DNA of 64,000 bases from Harryflintia acetispora (GTDB taxonomy: Bacteria > Bacillota > Clostridia > Oscillospirales > Ruminococcaceae): assembly GCA_004340125.1 (NCBI GenBank), contig SLUK01000002.1:186001-250000 (forward strand). The letters are read 5' to 3'. Under the pieces are notes generated by a model, which searched no databases, was not told the DNA's origin, and saw only the letters and a list, made by a program, of their open reading frames with translations. Positions 39,456-48,274 of this stretch are shown in pieces. Position 1 is the first letter of the stretch, and each line of letters opens with the position of its first letter. A program made the position numbers and the translations under genes.

Positions 39456-42110
39456 ATGGAATGGACAGGAGTCAACGACCTGAGAGAAAAGTTTCTCTCC
39501 TTTTTTGAGAGCAAGAGGCATACCCGCCTGCCGAGCTTCCCGCTCGTGCCGAAGGACGACGCCTCTCTGCTGCTCATCAATTCCGGCATGGCGCCGATGA
39601 AAAAGTTCTTCCTGGGGCTGGAGACCCCGCCCAACAAGCGGGTCACCACCTGCCAGAAGTGCATTCGCACCCCGGACATCGAGCGGGTCGGCAAGACCGC
39701 GCGCCACGGTACCTATTTTGAAATGCTGGGCAACTTTTCCTTCGGGGACTACTTCAAGCGCGAGGCGATCGCCTGGGCGTGGGAGTTCTTCACCGAGGTG
39801 CTGGGGATCCCCAAGGACAAGCTGCACGTCTCGGTCTATGAGGACGACGATGAGGCTTATAATATCTGGACTAAGGAGATCGGCGTCCAGGCTGACCACA
39901 TGGTCCACCTGGGCAAGGAGGACAACTTCTGGGAGCACGGTACCGGTCCCTGCGGCCCCTGCTCCGAAATTTATTTTGACCGCGGCCCCGGCAAGGGGTG
40001 CGGGCGCCCCGAGTGTGCGGTCGGCTGCGACTGCGACCGGTACGTGGAAATCTGGAACATCGTCTTCAGCCAGTTCGATTCGGATGGGCAGGGCAACTAT
40101 ACCCCGCTGGACCATCCGAACATCGACACCGGCATGGGCCTCGAGCGCCTCGCCTGCGTCATGCAGGGGGTGGAAAACCTCTTTGAGGTGGACACCGTGC
40201 AGAATATCATGAAGCACATCTCCAAAATTGCCGGTGTCGAGTACGGCAGGGATCAAAAGACCGACGTGTCGCTGCGGGTCATCACCGACCACATCCGCAG
40301 CACCACCTTCATGGTGGGCGACGGAATCCTGCCTGAAAACGAGGGGCGCGGCTATGTGCTGCGCCGCCTGCTGCGCCGCGCCGCCCGCCACGGGAAGTTG
40401 CTGGGGATCGATCATCCCTTCCTGCACGAGGTGGCCCGCACGGTGATCAAAGAAAACGAGAACGCCTACCCCGAGCTGCGCGAGCACGCCGAGTACATTA
40501 CCAAGGTGATCGCGGCGGAGGAGGAGCGCTTCATGAAGACGCTCGACCAGGGAATGGACCTGCTGTTCGAGATGATCGACAAAATTGACAGCGGCATGGA
40601 GGACCCCAAGGCGCGCATCCTTTCGGGCGAGGAGGCTTTCAAGCTCTATGACACCTTTGGTTTCCCGATCGATTTGACCCGTGAGATCATCCAGGAGAAG
40701 GGGATCGAGATCGACGAGGAGCAGTTCGAGCGCCTCATGCAGCAGCAGCGCGAGCGTGCCCGTCGGGCACGGGAGAGCATGGAGGGCTCGGCCTGGAGCG
40801 GGGACCTGCTGGCCGACCTGAGCTTCCCGCAGGAATTCACCGGCTATGAAGAAGAGACAACCGAGGCGAAGATCATGGCGATCGTCGCCGGGGACCAGAA
40901 GGCCGACAAAGTGCTCGAGGGCCAGGAGGCCGTGCTGGTGCTGGATCGTACTCCCTTCTATGCCGAGAGCGGCGGCCAGATCGGGGACACCGGGACCATC
41001 ACGCTGGGGGACAGCGTGTTCGAGGTTTTTGACTGCAAAAAATCGGCTACCAAGTACTTTATGCACATCGGCAGGATGAAGTCCGGCTCCCTCTCGCTGG
41101 GCGACGCCGTCACGGCCCAAATCGACACCGCACGCCGGGACGCCATCCGCAAGAACCATTCCGCCTGCCACCTGCTGCAGTTCGCCCTGCGCCGCGTGCT
41201 GGGCGAGCACGTCCACCAGGCCGGCTCGATGGTCAGCGACACCCGTTGCCGGTTCGACTTCTCCCACTTCGAGGCGATGAGCCGCGAGCAGCTGGACGAG
41301 GTTGAGGAAATCGTCAATACCCTGATCCTCTCCTCGCTGCCGGTCGCAGTACGCGAGATGCCTATCGACGAGGCCAAAAAGTGTGGCGCGATGGCCCTCT
41401 TCGGCGAGAAATATGCCGACGTTGTGCGGGTGGTCAACATGGGCGACACCTCGATCGAGCTGTGCGGCGGCACCCATGTGGGCAATACGGCGATGATCGG
41501 GATGTTCAAGATCATCAGCGAATCCTCGGTCGCGGCCGGGGTGCGCCGGATCGAGGCGACAACCGGCTTCGGGGTGTTCGAGCTGCTGCGCGAGGCGCAG
41601 GCCGAGCTTTCGCAGTGCGCCGCGGCCCTCAAATTGGGGAATATCTCCGAGCTGCCGCAAAAGCTCCAGGCGCTTGTCAGCGAGGGCAAAGAAAAGGACC
41701 GGAAGATCGCCGAGCTGGAAGGTAAGCTCGCCTCGGGCAAGATCAAGGAGCTGCTTGAGGGAGCGGTCAAGGTCGAAGGGACCAGCCTGGTCGTCGCGGG
41801 GATGGTGGGCGTCGCGCCCGACATCCTGCGCAGCATGATCGACAAGGCCAAGGAGCAGGAGAGCGACCTGGTCGCGGTCCTCTATTCGGTCAACGACGAC
41901 AAAAAGGCGAGCGTGGCCGTCGGCGTCTCCCAGGAGGCGATCAAGAAGGGCCTGCACGCCGGCAAGCTGGTCAAGGAGATCACCTCCCTGGTCGGCGGCT
42001 CGGGCGGCGGACGCCCCGATTGTGCGATGGGCGGCGCCACCAAGATATTCGAGATCGACGAGGCGGTCGCCAAGATTCCGGACATGATCCGCGGCATGAT
42101 GAAAAAATAA
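39456..42110 (+). CDS. alaS: Alanyl-tRNA synthetase
   Basis: 884 residues, normal length. Class II catalytic core at the N-terminus (MEWTGVNDLREKFLSFFESK, RHGTYFEMLGNFSFGDYFKR, GTGPCGPCSEIYFDRGPGKG), tRNA-recognition helices, the editing domain with zinc ligands HSACH (near residue 568) and CGGTHV (near 670), and the C-terminal DHHA1 domain (VGGSGGGRPDCAMGGA). An intact editing site means it can clear Ser- and Gly-tRNA-Ala. Start ATG 39456 follows GGGAGGAG. Controlled by the T-box; a further set of genes follows closely on the same strand. Confidence 0.98.
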   Translation: MEWTGVNDLREKFLSFFESKRHTRLPSFPLVPKDDASLLLINSGMAPMKKFFLGLETPPNKRVTTCQKCIRTPDIERVGKTARHGTYFEMLGNFSFGDYFKREAIAWAWEFFTEVLGIPKDKLHVSVYEDDDEAYNIWTKEIGVQADHMVHLGKEDNFWEHGTGPCGPCSEIYFDRGPGKGCGRPECAVGCDCDRYVEIWNIVFSQFDSDGQGNYTPLDHPNIDTGMGLERLACVMQGVENLFEVDTVQNIMKHISKIAGVEYGRDQKTDVSLRVITDHIRSTTFMVGDGILPENEGRGYVLRRLLRRAARHGKLLGIDHPFLHEVARTVIKENENAYPELREHAEYITKVIAAEEERFMKTLDQGMDLLFEMIDKIDSGMEDPKARILSGEEAFKLYDTFGFPIDLTREIIQEKGIEIDEEQFERLMQQQRERARRARESMEGSAWSGDLLADLSFPQEFTGYEEETTEAKIMAIVAGDQKADKVLEGQEAVLVLDRTPFYAESGGQIGDTGTITLGDSVFEVFDCKKSATKYFMHIGRMKSGSLSLGDAVTAQIDTARRDAIRKNHSACHLLQFALRRVLGEHVHQAGSMVSDTRCRFDFSHFEAMSREQLDEVEEIVNTLILSSLPVAVREMPIDEAKKCGAMALFGEKYADVVRVVNMGDTSIELCGGTHVGNTAMIGMFKIISESSVAAGVRRIEATTGFGVFELLREAQAELSQCAAALKLGNISELPQKLQALVSEGKEKDRKIAELEGKLASGKIKELLEGAVKVEGTSLVVAGMVGVAPDILRSMIDKAKEQESDLVAVLYSVNDDKKASVAVGVSQEAIKKGLHAGKLVKEITSLVGGSGGGRPDCAMGGATKIFEIDEAVAKIPDMIRGMMKK

Positions 42111-42143
42111 TTGGACGTATGCTCCAGTGACTAGGAGGACAAT

Positions 42144-42485
42144 ATGGACGACTGCATTTTCTGCAAGATAGCGGCGGGGGAGATCCCTTCCAACCGCATC
42201 TATGAGGATGAGCGGGTGCTCGCCTTCTACGATGCGGCCCCCCAGGCACCGGTGCACTTTTTGGTGATCCCCAAGGAGCACATCGGCAGCACCAACGAGC
42301 TTGATAACTCGAACAGCTCGATCGTCTCCCACATCTTCGAGGTGATCGTCAAGATCGCCAAGCACCTCGACCTCGACAACGGCTATAGGATCGTCAACAA
42401 CTGCGGGGACGACGGCGGTCAGACGGTGGGGCATCTGCACTTCCATGTGCTGGCCAAACGGCGCCTTGCCTGGCCGCCAGGCTGA
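42144..42485 (+). CDS. HIT family nucleotide hydrolase (HinT-like)
   Basis: 113 residues. CIFCKIAAGEIPSNRIYEDE at the N-terminus and the histidine triad GHLHFHVLAKR near the C-terminus, with all three His present. HinT-type enzymes hydrolyse purine nucleoside phosphoramidates such as lysyl-AMP, and are often near aminoacyl-tRNA synthetase genes, as here after alaS. Start ATG 42144 follows AGGAGG. Confidence 0.95.
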   Translation: MDDCIFCKIAAGEIPSNRIYEDERVLAFYDAAPQAPVHFLVIPKEHIGSTNELDNSNSSIVSHIFEVIVKIAKHLDLDNGYRIVNNCGDDGGQTVGHLHFHVLAKRRLAWPPG

Positions 42486-42525
42486 TTGCTGAGGGCTTCA
42501 AACTAACGTTAAAGGAGAATGGGCT

Positions 42526-43071
42526 ATGCCAAAAACATATACTCTGCAAGTTGCGGGACTGACAAGGGAGCTTCCGATCTGCAAGGTGAACGACGGGCTC
42601 TATATCGCGGCGTTCATCATGTTTTCGGATGTGGAGATGACGGTGCGCTGCGCTGAGGAGCTCTTAAAGAAGGCTCCCGCGTTCGACGTGCTGCTCACCG
42701 CCGAAAGCAAGGGGATCCCGCTGGCCTATGAAATGTCCCGCCAGTCGGGGAAGCAATACATCCTCGCGCGCAAAAGCGTCAAGCTCTATATGCGCGACCC
42801 CATTGAAGTAAACGTCAAATCCATCACCACCGCCGCTCCCCAGAAGATGTATCTGGACGCGGACGCGCTGGGCTACCTCAAGGGCAAGCGGGTTCTGATC
42901 GTGGACGACGTGATCAGCACCGGGCGTTCGCTCGAATCGCTCGAGGGGCTGGTCGAGATCGCCGGAGGCACCGTGGCCGGCAAGGCCGCCGTCCTGGCCG
43001 AAGGGGAGGCCAGCGAGCGCGAGGATATCCTTTTCCTGGCTCCGCTCCCTCTGTTTACCGACGACAAATAG
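42526..43071 (+). CDS. Adenine-PRTase-like phosphoribosyltransferase
   Basis: 181 residues with the type I PRTase PRPP motif VLIVDDVISTGRS near residue 125 and the AESKGIPLAYEMSRQSGKQY segment typical of Apt/Xpt. The C-terminus (VLAEGEASEREDILFLAPLP) is like purine PRTases. It probably salvages a purine, or acts as a regulator like PurR; the base is undetermined. Start ATG 42526 has AAAGGAGAA upstream. It sits between a HIT protein and comEC in a tight co-directional run. Confidence 0.85.
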   Translation: MPKTYTLQVAGLTRELPICKVNDGLYIAAFIMFSDVEMTVRCAEELLKKAPAFDVLLTAESKGIPLAYEMSRQSGKQYILARKSVKLYMRDPIEVNVKSITTAAPQKMYLDADALGYLKGKRVLIVDDVISTGRSLESLEGLVEIAGGTVAGKAAVLAEGEASEREDILFLAPLPLFTDDK

Positions 43072-43083
43072 GAGTGACAACAT

Positions 43084-45249
43084 ATGAAGCGACCGCTGTT
43101 TGTAATTGGGCTATCCTTCTTTTTGTCCAGTGCGGCCGCCCTTGTCTTCGGAGATAACTTTGCCTTCTCGGTGGGGATCGTGCTGCTTCTCGCGGGCGGC
43201 CTCTCCCTGCTGGTGGTCAAAAAGTACAGAGCCGCCGTCGCTGCGGTCCTCTTTACGGGGGCCGTGGCGGCGGCTGTCGTTTTGTTGCAGAATAACATGT
43301 GGCTGCGTCCGGTTTCGGATTTGGCGGATAAGACCGTCTATCTCGAGGGCCGGGTGACCGAAATTGAGCATGGTTCGGGCAATTCGCGTTACCGCCTGGA
43401 AGCGGTGATCCCGCTCCAGGACAGCGCGAAACCGGTCAAGGCAAATGTAATGGTATATAGCTTTACATCTCTTTCGGCCGATGTGAACGACGTCCTCAGG
43501 GGCTACGTCTCGCTTTACAACCCAAAGCTGGAGGGAAAATACCGCTACCGCTATCTGGCGGACCGGCTTCTGCTCTTCGGCACCTTCCACGGGAAAATCG
43601 AAGCGGTCGACCGGGATCAGGCGCCCAGGACGGTGGGATACTATGTCAGTGCGCTGCGGGAATACCTGACCGCCCAGAACCGCAAGCTGCTGCCCTCCCA
43701 GGAGGCGAGCGTCGTCAATGCCATGATGATTGGGGACAAGAGCTATCTGGACCGGACGGTCGAGCTGGATTTTAAAGATTCCGGCCTGGTCCATCTGATG
43801 GCCGTCTCCGGCTTCCACGTTTCCCTGTTCTGCGCGCTGCTGGGCGGGATATTCCGGGCGATGAAGCTGCGCCGCAAGCTTGCCAGCTTCCTTTGCATGC
43901 CATTTTTGCTGCTCTTTATGGCGGTCTGCGGTTTCAGCTCTTCGGTGCTGCGCGCCGGGCTGATGATGTTCCTCTGCCTGTTCGCCCAGATTTTCAGCAA
44001 ACGGTACGACGCGCTCAATGCCCTGGGATTTGCCATGCTGCTCATCTGCTTCATCAATCCCTACAGTGCGCTCAACATCAGCTTTTTGCTCTCCTTTGCC
44101 GCCACGGTGGGGATCATCCTGCTTGCCCCGCGCCTGAGTGGATTCTTCCTGAAAAGGCTCGGATATGCGGAGGAAGGGGAGGGCAAAAAGGAAAAAGCGG
44201 ATGTGGAGTCCCGCTTCACCCGGCTGGTCGTCCACGCGTTTTGCGTATCGCTCGCTGCCTACGTCTTTACGCTGCCGGTCATGCTCTACTACTTCGATTC
44301 CTTTTCGCTGATCGCGCCAATCGCTTCCACCCTCGTTATGCCGCTAGCGATGCTGCTGCTCTGGTGCCAGGCCCTCGCACTGCTGTTTGGCGCGCTGCCG
44401 CTGCTCGGTTTCATCGCCCAAATCATCTCGGCCTTCACTGCGCTGCTGGTGCGCATGATCCTGCTGCTGACCCATTTCTTCGCCTCGCTCCCATTTTCGA
44501 CCATGCCGGTGCGGTACGACTTCCTGCAATTTTTGCTGGTGATTTTCTATATTGTGGCGATCCTGCTGGTGGCCCTCGGCGCCTCGAAGCGCACCAAGCG
44601 GCTTTGCACCGTGCTTGCGGCGGCGGTACTCGTCTTTGGGGTCGCCTCGGCCTGGCTGCTGCGCCGGGGTACGGTGGATATCGTTTCCTTCGCCGATGTG
44701 GACAGCGTTCTGGTGATCAGCGACGGGAAGGCAGCGATGGTCGGTTTTCCCCAGTCGGCCTATGGCGGCCGGGCCATCAGCTCCTATCTGCGTGCGAGGG
44801 GGATCAATGAGCTGGAAGCGGCGGTCAGCACCAGCATGGATAACGACGCCGCCATTGGGGCAATCGGCGTCCTGCAGGAGACGCCGGCGCGGCTGGTGGC
44901 AATGCCCACCTCGGGGCAGTTTACCGAGCACCTGTTAAAGTACGCGCGTGGAGCCGAAACGCTCATGGTCAACGGGGAGGGGACCATCCGTTTGCTCGGC
45001 GGGGTCAAGCTCAATCTGATCCCCTGTTCCTGCGGCTGTGCGTGCGAAATCGATGTCAACGGTGCAAAACTCTTAAAAACCAACCAAAACTGTGTTATAA
45101 TGAATAATGATTACGGTACGCAGGGCATTATCCGGGGCTGGACGCTCGTCAAGGAACGGGTGGTCAATCCCAAGATGAAGATCGCCTACGACGGCGACAG
45201 CGTTACCACCTATACGATAAGAAAAAAGCAGGAGGGGAAGCAGGCGTGA
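43084..45249 (+). CDS. comEC: ComEC/Rec2 competence channel with a degenerate C-terminal beta-lactamase-like domain
   Basis: 721 residues. Two to three N-terminal helices, DUF4131-like/OB region (about 75-190, ADKTVYLEGRVTEIEHGSGN), then the polytopic Competence domain (about 215-510; VNAMMIGDKSYLDRTVELDF, HLMAVSGFHVSLFC is the family signature) that carries single-stranded DNA across the membrane. The C-terminal segment (about 535-715) aligns with the usual metallo-beta-lactamase domain, but the metal motif HxHxDH is replaced: the position reads LEAAVSTSMDNDAAIGAIGV. Nuclease activity of that domain is therefore unlikely. Start ATG 43084 follows AGGAGTG. Overlaps holA by four bases. Confidence 0.9.
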   Translation: MKRPLFVIGLSFFLSSAAALVFGDNFAFSVGIVLLLAGGLSLLVVKKYRAAVAAVLFTGAVAAAVVLLQNNMWLRPVSDLADKTVYLEGRVTEIEHGSGNSRYRLEAVIPLQDSAKPVKANVMVYSFTSLSADVNDVLRGYVSLYNPKLEGKYRYRYLADRLLLFGTFHGKIEAVDRDQAPRTVGYYVSALREYLTAQNRKLLPSQEASVVNAMMIGDKSYLDRTVELDFKDSGLVHLMAVSGFHVSLFCALLGGIFRAMKLRRKLASFLCMPFLLLFMAVCGFSSSVLRAGLMMFLCLFAQIFSKRYDALNALGFAMLLICFINPYSALNISFLLSFAATVGIILLAPRLSGFFLKRLGYAEEGEGKKEKADVESRFTRLVVHAFCVSLAAYVFTLPVMLYYFDSFSLIAPIASTLVMPLAMLLLWCQALALLFGALPLLGFIAQIISAFTALLVRMILLLTHFFASLPFSTMPVRYDFLQFLLVIFYIVAILLVALGASKRTKRLCTVLAAAVLVFGVASAWLLRRGTVDIVSFADVDSVLVISDGKAAMVGFPQSAYGGRAISSYLRARGINELEAAVSTSMDNDAAIGAIGVLQETPARLVAMPTSGQFTEHLLKYARGAETLMVNGEGTIRLLGGVKLNLIPCSCGCACEIDVNGAKLLKTNQNCVIMNNDYGTQGIIRGWTLVKERVVNPKMKIAYDGDSVTTYTIRKKQEGKQA

Positions 45250-46301
45250 TTTATCAGGAGGAGCGGGCCATCGCACAGGCGATCAAGGATAAGAGCCTGC
45301 GCTGTCCGGCGCTGATCTACGGCAGCGAGGAATATCTCAAGCAGCAGGTTTGTTCTAGGCTGACCAAGAGTGCGAACGAGGCGTTTTCCTCCTTCAACGA
45401 CTTCTGCTTCGATTTTGAGCAGCTGGATTTGCAGGGCCTTTCGGACGTGCTGTCGGCCCCGCCCATGATGGCCGATTGGCGCACCGTATTGGTATACAAC
45501 GTGGACCCCAAGGGCTTTGGTGCCGAGCTTTATAAACAGCTCGAGGGGCTGCTGGGTCAGGTTTATGAGGACTGCCGGGTCGTATTTTTGGAGAAGAGCG
45601 GCTGCTTTGACGACAAACGGGACGAAAAATCCAAAAAGGTGATTAAACTCTTTGACAAGTTGGGCAGCGTGCTCCATCTCAAGGAGCGCACCGAGGGGGA
45701 TTTGCAGAAGCTGATCAAGAGCGAGGCGCAGCAGGGCGGATGTACGATCGTCCCGGCGGCGGCAAAGCAGCTGCTCGCCTCCTGCGGCCGGGATATCATG
45801 GCGCTCAAAGGCGAGGTGCAAAAGCTCTGCGCTTATAAGAATTGGGAGGGCGAGATCACCCCGGAGGACGTCGGACTGCTGACGGTCCAGAAGGCGGAGG
45901 ACAACATCTACGGGCTCTCGCGGGCCATCCTGCGGGACGACTACGACCTGGCGATGAAAATCTTGGGCGACCTATGTTATCTGCGCTATCCGACCGAAAG
46001 CATCCTGGGCACCCTGTCGCAAAATTTTGTCGACCTCTACCGGGCGCGGATCGCCACGCAGGAGGGCAAACGCTCCTCCGAGATCGCCGCCGACTTTGGC
46101 TACGGCAAGCGCACCTTCGCGATTGACAACGCCCTGCGGGACCAAAGGAAGCTCTCCGACTGGTACCTTGATCATGCGCTCGAGACCCTGTCCAGGGCGG
46201 ATATCCGCCTTAAATCCTCCCAATGCGACGGGCGTACGGTGCTCGAGCAGACGGTGACGGCCCTGTTTTTAAAAAATCCGCCGAAGGAGGCGGGCCGGTG
46301 A
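45246..46301 (+). CDS. holA: DNA polymerase III delta subunit
   Basis: 351 residues, the clamp-loader delta subunit that opens the beta clamp. CPALIYGSEEYLKQQVCSRL at the N-terminus is typical, with VVFLEKSGCFDDKRDEKSKK in the first domain and the AEDNIYGLSRAILRDDYDLA segment in the third. GTG 45246 is the start (GTGA overlap with comEC). The comEC-holA order is widespread in Firmicutes and supports the assignment. Confidence 0.92.
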   Translation: MIYQEERAIAQAIKDKSLRCPALIYGSEEYLKQQVCSRLTKSANEAFSSFNDFCFDFEQLDLQGLSDVLSAPPMMADWRTVLVYNVDPKGFGAELYKQLEGLLGQVYEDCRVVFLEKSGCFDDKRDEKSKKVIKLFDKLGSVLHLKERTEGDLQKLIKSEAQQGGCTIVPAAAKQLLASCGRDIMALKGEVQKLCAYKNWEGEITPEDVGLLTVQKAEDNIYGLSRAILRDDYDLAMKILGDLCYLRYPTESILGTLSQNFVDLYRARIATQEGKRSSEIAADFGYGKRTFAIDNALRDQRKLSDWYLDHALETLSRADIRLKSSQCDGRTVLEQTVTALFLKNPPKEAGR

Positions 46302-46897
46302 AACGCCTCAAACTCGACCGCCCGCTGATCGTGGAGGGGAGATACGACAAGAGCAAGCTCGCCTCCTTCCTGGACGGGGTGATCATTACGACCGGGGGGT
46401 TCGACATCTTCCGTGACCACAAGCGCCTTGAAATGATCCGCACCCTGGCGAAGGAAAAGGGGATCATTATCCTGACCGACTCAGACGTGGCGGGCTTCCG
46501 GATCCGCAGTTATCTCAAGGGAGCAATCCCGCAGGAGCGGATCATCAACGCCTATATCCCCGACGTCTACGGCAAGGAGAAGCGCAAGGCCGTCCCCTCC
46601 AAGGAGGGCAAGCTCGGGGTGGAGGGGATCGACGCCGGCGTGCTGATCGACGTGCTGCGCCGCGCGGGTGTGCTCTTCGAGGACGAAGAGCAGACAGCGC
46701 AGGAAGGGGAGAGGCTCACCAAGCTCGACCTGTATGAGCTCGGGCTCTCCGGCGGGATGGACAGCGCGGCAAAACGCAGAAAGCTGCTGCACCGGCTCGG
46801 GCTGCCGGAAAATATGGCGCCAAACTCGATGGTTGGGGTGCTGGGGGCGCAGTACACTGCCGGGGAACTGAAAGAAATTTTGAAGGAACTGGATTGA
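46298..46897 (+). CDS. TOPRIM/DUF4093 protein, RNase M5-like
   Basis: 199 residues. TOPRIM domain: PLIVEGRYDKSKLASFLDGV (catalytic Glu), IIILTDSDVAGFRIRSYLKG (DxD), then a C-terminal DUF4093 half (TKLDLYELGLSGGMDSAAKR). RNase M5 matures 5S rRNA in Firmicutes and shares this architecture. The start is GTG 46298, overlapping holA by four bases, with GGAGG seven bases upstream; an upstream extension would lie inside holA. Confidence 0.85.
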   Translation: MKRLKLDRPLIVEGRYDKSKLASFLDGVIITTGGFDIFRDHKRLEMIRTLAKEKGIIILTDSDVAGFRIRSYLKGAIPQERIINAYIPDVYGKEKRKAVPSKEGKLGVEGIDAGVLIDVLRRAGVLFEDEEQTAQEGERLTKLDLYELGLSGGMDSAAKRRKLLHRLGLPENMAPNSMVGVLGAQYTAGELKEILKELD

Positions 46898-46909
46898 GGA
46901 GGGAAGGCC

Positions 46910-48244
46910 GTGACATTTTTCAGCATGACGTTCCTGCTGGTCTTTCTGCCGGCGGGTCTGCTGCTCTATTACGGCACCCCGAACCGCTTCAAAAATTATA
47001 CCCTGCTGGGGCTATCCCTGCTGTTCTATGCGGCACTGGGCCCGCTGGAGCTTCTGGTGATGGCGGCCTCGGTGGTCTTCGATTACATGATGGCCTCGCT
47101 GATCCGTTACCACCAGGGAAATAGCAGGGTCACGCGCACGGCCCTGTTTTTATCGGTCCTCAAATCGGTTTCACTGATTTTGTTTTGCATGGTGCGCAGC
47201 CAGCTGGAGGGCTATTCCATGCCGGTGGGGATATTGGTTTACACCCTTTCGGCGACCGGGTATGTGGTGGATTTATACCGGGGCGAGGCGCCCTATGAGC
47301 GCAGCCTGTGCAATTTCCTGCTCTACAACTGCTTTTTCGGCAAGATCTTCGTCGGGCCGTATGTCAAGTATTCCCTCATCCGCCCGCAGCTGAGGAAAAA
47401 GCAGCTCTCCCTCTCCTCCATTTCGACCGGGCTGGTGCTGCTCATCCAGGGGATTGCCAAGAAGGTCGTTTTGGCGGATAATCTGCTGCTCACCTACCGC
47501 AAGGTCGCGCAGGTGGACGCCTCGCGCGCGAGCGCGACCACCCTGTCCTCCTGGCTTTTGCTGCTCTCCCTCGTGCTGGGAATCTATTTTACCCTGAGCG
47601 CCTACTGCGATGTGGCCAGGGGACTGGGGCAGATTTTTTGCTTTAAGCTGCCGCGCAATTTTTCTTACCCCCTGCACAGCAGTTCGGTGCGGGAATTCGT
47701 CAATCATTTTAATACCACCCTGGTGGAGTACCTGCGGCGGTATGTCTACCGGCCGCTGGGCGGCGGGCGGTACGGTGTGGTGTCCGATTGCTTCAACACC
47801 CTGCTTTACATGCTGCTCTTCGGCGTATGGTTTTCCTTTTCGCCCAATCTGCTGCTCTTCGGCGGCGTGCTGGCTTTATTCATGCTGGGGGAGCGGTATC
47901 TCTACGGCCGCCTGCTGCGCCGTCTGCCCGCCGTTTTCGGGCGTGTTTACACCTATGCGGCGCTGCTTGTCTCCTTTTGCCTTCCCGCCAAGGGGACCCC
48001 GGCCGGGAGCTGGCAGCTGCTGAAAAACCTATTCAGCTTTCACCAGGAGCGCTTGGTGAACGACAAGATCGTCTATATCCTCTCGCAAAGCTATTGGGTG
48101 TTGTTGCTCGGGCTGGTGCTCAGCTTCGCGCTGCTGCCCAAGCTGAGCGCCCTGCTCAAAAGAAGAGCGCCTGCGGCCGCCAACATCCTGTCCGTATTCT
48201 TTAACGTCGGGCTGCTGGTGGTCTCGGTCATGTTTATCATCTGA
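46910..48244 (+). CDS. MBOAT-like membrane protein with the catalytic histidines replaced
   Basis: 444 residues, about ten hydrophobic helices, and the architecture of the AlgI/PatB branch of membrane-bound O-acyltransferases: N-terminal SMTFLLVFLPAGLLLYY, GKIFVGPYVKYSLI, and the landmark region before YVYRPLGG. In active enzymes this region reads like FWRRWHISL and later GLWHG; here the corresponding residues are FVNHFNTTL (Asn268 for His) and GVWFSFS (Phe308 for the essential His). Acyl transfer is therefore unlikely by the known mechanism. It is paired with a DHHW-like protein that has lost its own motif. GTG 46910 is the start, behind GGAGGG. Confidence 0.82.
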   Translation: MTFFSMTFLLVFLPAGLLLYYGTPNRFKNYTLLGLSLLFYAALGPLELLVMAASVVFDYMMASLIRYHQGNSRVTRTALFLSVLKSVSLILFCMVRSQLEGYSMPVGILVYTLSATGYVVDLYRGEAPYERSLCNFLLYNCFFGKIFVGPYVKYSLIRPQLRKKQLSLSSISTGLVLLIQGIAKKVVLADNLLLTYRKVAQVDASRASATTLSSWLLLLSLVLGIYFTLSAYCDVARGLGQIFCFKLPRNFSYPLHSSSVREFVNHFNTTLVEYLRRYVYRPLGGGRYGVVSDCFNTLLYMLLFGVWFSFSPNLLLFGGVLALFMLGERYLYGRLLRRLPAVFGRVYTYAALLVSFCLPAKGTPAGSWQLLKNLFSFHQERLVNDKIVYILSQSYWVLLLGLVLSFALLPKLSALLKRRAPAAANILSVFFNVGLLVVSVMFII

Positions 48245-48274
48245 TTACAGTTTTTTAGATAGGGGGTGCCGCCT

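Noticed and set aside
39378..42446. A 1022-codon open frame on the minus strand opposite alaS
   Set aside because: It mirrors the alaS reading frame in GC-rich DNA; the translation is compositionally odd (Asp/His/Leu-rich), matches no family, and has no ribosome binding site.
48266..48274. GTG 48266 as start of the DHHW-like gene
   Set aside because: It overlaps the GGGGG ribosome site; ATG 48275 has proper spacing.
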